Made by a program: the position numbers and the translations under genes
Shown: positions 22,067-23,374 of the stretch, piece after piece
Position numbering within the stretch: position 1 is the first letter of the stretch
Layout of the letters: every line of letters starts with the position of its first letter
DNA from: Dehalococcoidales bacterium
GTDB taxonomy: Bacteria > Chloroflexota > Dehalococcoidia > Dehalococcoidales > RBG-16-60-22
Length of the DNA: 23,374 nt
Reading direction: 5' to 3'
NCBI GenBank assembly: GCA_016783105.1
Contig: JADHXF010000021.1
Location: 1 to 23,374 of the forward strand
Notes under the pieces: generated by a model
Seen by the model: only the letters and a program-made list of their open reading frames with translations
What the model was told of the DNA's origin: nothing
Database searches by the model: none

Positions 22067-23374
22067 ATGAGATATGCTGAGGTCAGTGTCAATTCCCCGG
22101 TTGCCCAGCGCCGTACTTTCAGCTATGCCATACCCTCCGGTATGAATATCGAAGTGGGGCAGGCGGTATGGGTCCCTTTTGGCGAGCGCACTCTCCAGGG
22201 CATCGTTATGGAGCTTACTCCCCACCCCGCCGTGGCCGAGACCAGGGATATCATTGATATTATTGAGCCCCACCCCTTTCTCTCCGCAGCCCACGTAAAT
22301 CTGGCCCGCTGGATTAGCGACTATTATCTGTCCCCTCTTTTTGACGCCGTGGCCCTCATGCTGCCGCCGGGATTTGAAAGGAAAACGTTGACCTTTGTCT
22401 CGGCAGTGCCCGGCCCTGACGAGAAAGCCCTGCTGAACCTTACCCCACCACAGCGCCAGGCTTTTGCGCTTTTACAGAAGCAAGACAGAATCAGCCTTAA
22501 AGAACTGGAGAAGAAGCTCGGTGAGAAGAAGGCGCAGGCCATCGTCTCGCAACTGATAAGACGAGGGCTGGCAGCCAGAGATTACGAGCTGGAGCCGATA
22601 AAGATTCGACCCAAGACCGTACCTTTCCTGCGCCTCAACGTGCCCACAGCCAGTGCCAGGGAGATATCGGCAGAACTCAAGAAAAACCGAGCCTTCAAGC
22701 AGGCGAGAATTATCGATTTTCTAAGCGCGCAGGCTGAGCCAGTCCCCTGGGCAGAAGCAAGGCAGAAACTGGGCGTGGACAGGGCAACAGCCGATGCTCT
22801 GGTCCGCCAGGGATTTATTTCTTTGGAGCAGGTTGAAGTCAGACGAGAGCCGCTTTCCTATGAATATATCAATACAGCGTCGCCACCGCAGTTGACCCGG
22901 GCCCAGGAAAACGCCCTCTCACGCATACGCGAAGCGATACATGATAACAGAACTCAAGCCAGGGTTTTTCTGCTCCACGGCGTTACCGGCAGCGGTAAGA
23001 CCGAGATATACCTGCGGGCACTCGCGGAGACAGTGAAAACGGGCCGGCGGGGCATTGTCCTGGTGCCAGAAATCGCGCTCACTCCGCAGACTATTGAACG
23101 CTTTGCCGCCCGCTTCCCGCACCGGGTCGCCGTCCTGCACAGTAAACTCTCACCGGGAGAGCAGTATGACGAATGGCAGGGAATAAGGGACGGCGAATTC
23201 GACGTCGTCATTGGCCCCAGGAGTGCCCTCTTTGCCCCCCAGCCCGACCTGGGACTTATCGTGCTCGACGAAGAGCATGAATGGAATTACAAGCAGGACC
23301 AGGCACCCCGCTACCACGCCCGCGATGTGGCCTTAAAGCTGGCCGAACTGACAGGGGCGGTGGTCATTCTGGGC
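22067..23374 (+). CDS. priA: Primosomal protein N' (PriA helicase), N-terminal part
   Basis: First 436 codons of PriA, open to the window edge. PriA is the 3'-5' helicase that restarts stalled replication forks. It starts MRYAEVSVNSPVAQRRTFSYAIP, the usual 3'-DNA-end-binding domain, with VGQAVWVPFGERTLQGIV. The winged-helix region follows (about 95-260). The helicase core begins with LTRAQENALSRI; Walker A is GVTGSGKTEIY, motif Ia LVPEIALTPQ, and the DEEH box reads LIVLDEEHEWNYKQD, followed by YHARDVALKLA. GGTGGAG lies 6 nt before ATG 22067. The 82-nt gap after rplS holds no terminator I can see, so it may be co-transcribed with rplS. Confidence 0.95.
   Translation, partial: MRYAEVSVNSPVAQRRTFSYAIPSGMNIEVGQAVWVPFGERTLQGIVMELTPHPAVAETRDIIDIIEPHPFLSAAHVNLARWISDYYLSPLFDAVALMLPPGFERKTLTFVSAVPGPDEKALLNLTPPQRQAFALLQKQDRISLKELEKKLGEKKAQAIVSQLIRRGLAARDYELEPIKIRPKTVPFLRLNVPTASAREISAELKKNRAFKQARIIDFLSAQAEPVPWAEARQKLGVDRATADALVRQGFISLEQVEVRREPLSYEYINTASPPQLTRAQENALSRIREAIHDNRTQARVFLLHGVTGSGKTEIYLRALAETVKTGRRGIVLVPEIALTPQTIERFAARFPHRVAVLHSKLSPGEQYDEWQGIRDGEFDVVIGPRSALFAPQPDLGLIVLDEEHEWNYKQDQAPRYHARDVALKLAELTGAVVILG

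Overview
The window carries about 20 protein genes, all but a few of them housekeeping. No rRNA, tRNA, CRISPR array, insertion sequence or phage gene was recognised. The gene set suggests a Chloroflexota bacterium of the Dehalococcoidia type (inference). The main reason is the reduced cell-division cluster mraZ-rsmH-(71-aa ORF)-ftsA-ftsZ, which lacks every peptidoglycan gene (ftsL, ftsI, mraY, murD, ftsW, murG, murC, ftsQ) normally found between rsmH and ftsA. Dehalococcoides relatives are known to lack a peptidoglycan wall. A stand-alone DUF5679 zinc-ribbon gene and the paired OFA/MCT-like MFS transporters fit the same group. No 16S gene is present to confirm this.

Layout. Positions 1-1791 (+) hold the end of nuoM and all of nuoN, the tail of a complex I operon. 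Positions 1801-4988 (-) hold a three-gene unit: a membrane-anchored SAM methyltransferase broken by one extra base, then two tandem MFS transporters of equal length. Positions 5162-5440 (+) are a monocistronic DUF5679 micro-gene with its own promoter and terminator. Positions 5479-8921 (+) hold leuS and proC, overlapping by 4 nt at the chosen proC start, behind a leader with a terminator-like hairpin. Positions 9006-13689 (+) form one unit with a consensus promoter and a strong terminator: a GbsR/MarR-type regulator, a lipoprotein HlyD/MacA adaptor, a MacB-type ATPase, a MacB-type permease and a CvpA-family membrane protein. This looks like a self-regulated export system.

Positions 13722-15182 (-) hold rsmD-coaD-ferredoxin. 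Positions 15249-19915 (-) hold the division cluster, headed by a consensus promoter and a four-repeat MraZ operator (10-bp period) and ending with a small zinc-ribbon gene after ftsZ. Positions 19962-23374 (+) hold moaB, trmD, rplS (with a long acidic tail) and the first 436 codons of priA.

The least expected signals are in the division cluster. The C-terminal 40 residues of the extended RsmH align without gaps to the C-terminal 40 residues of the unrecognised 71-aa protein encoded next door. FtsZ carries a basic tail beyond its conserved C-terminal peptide. L19 is about twice its usual length.
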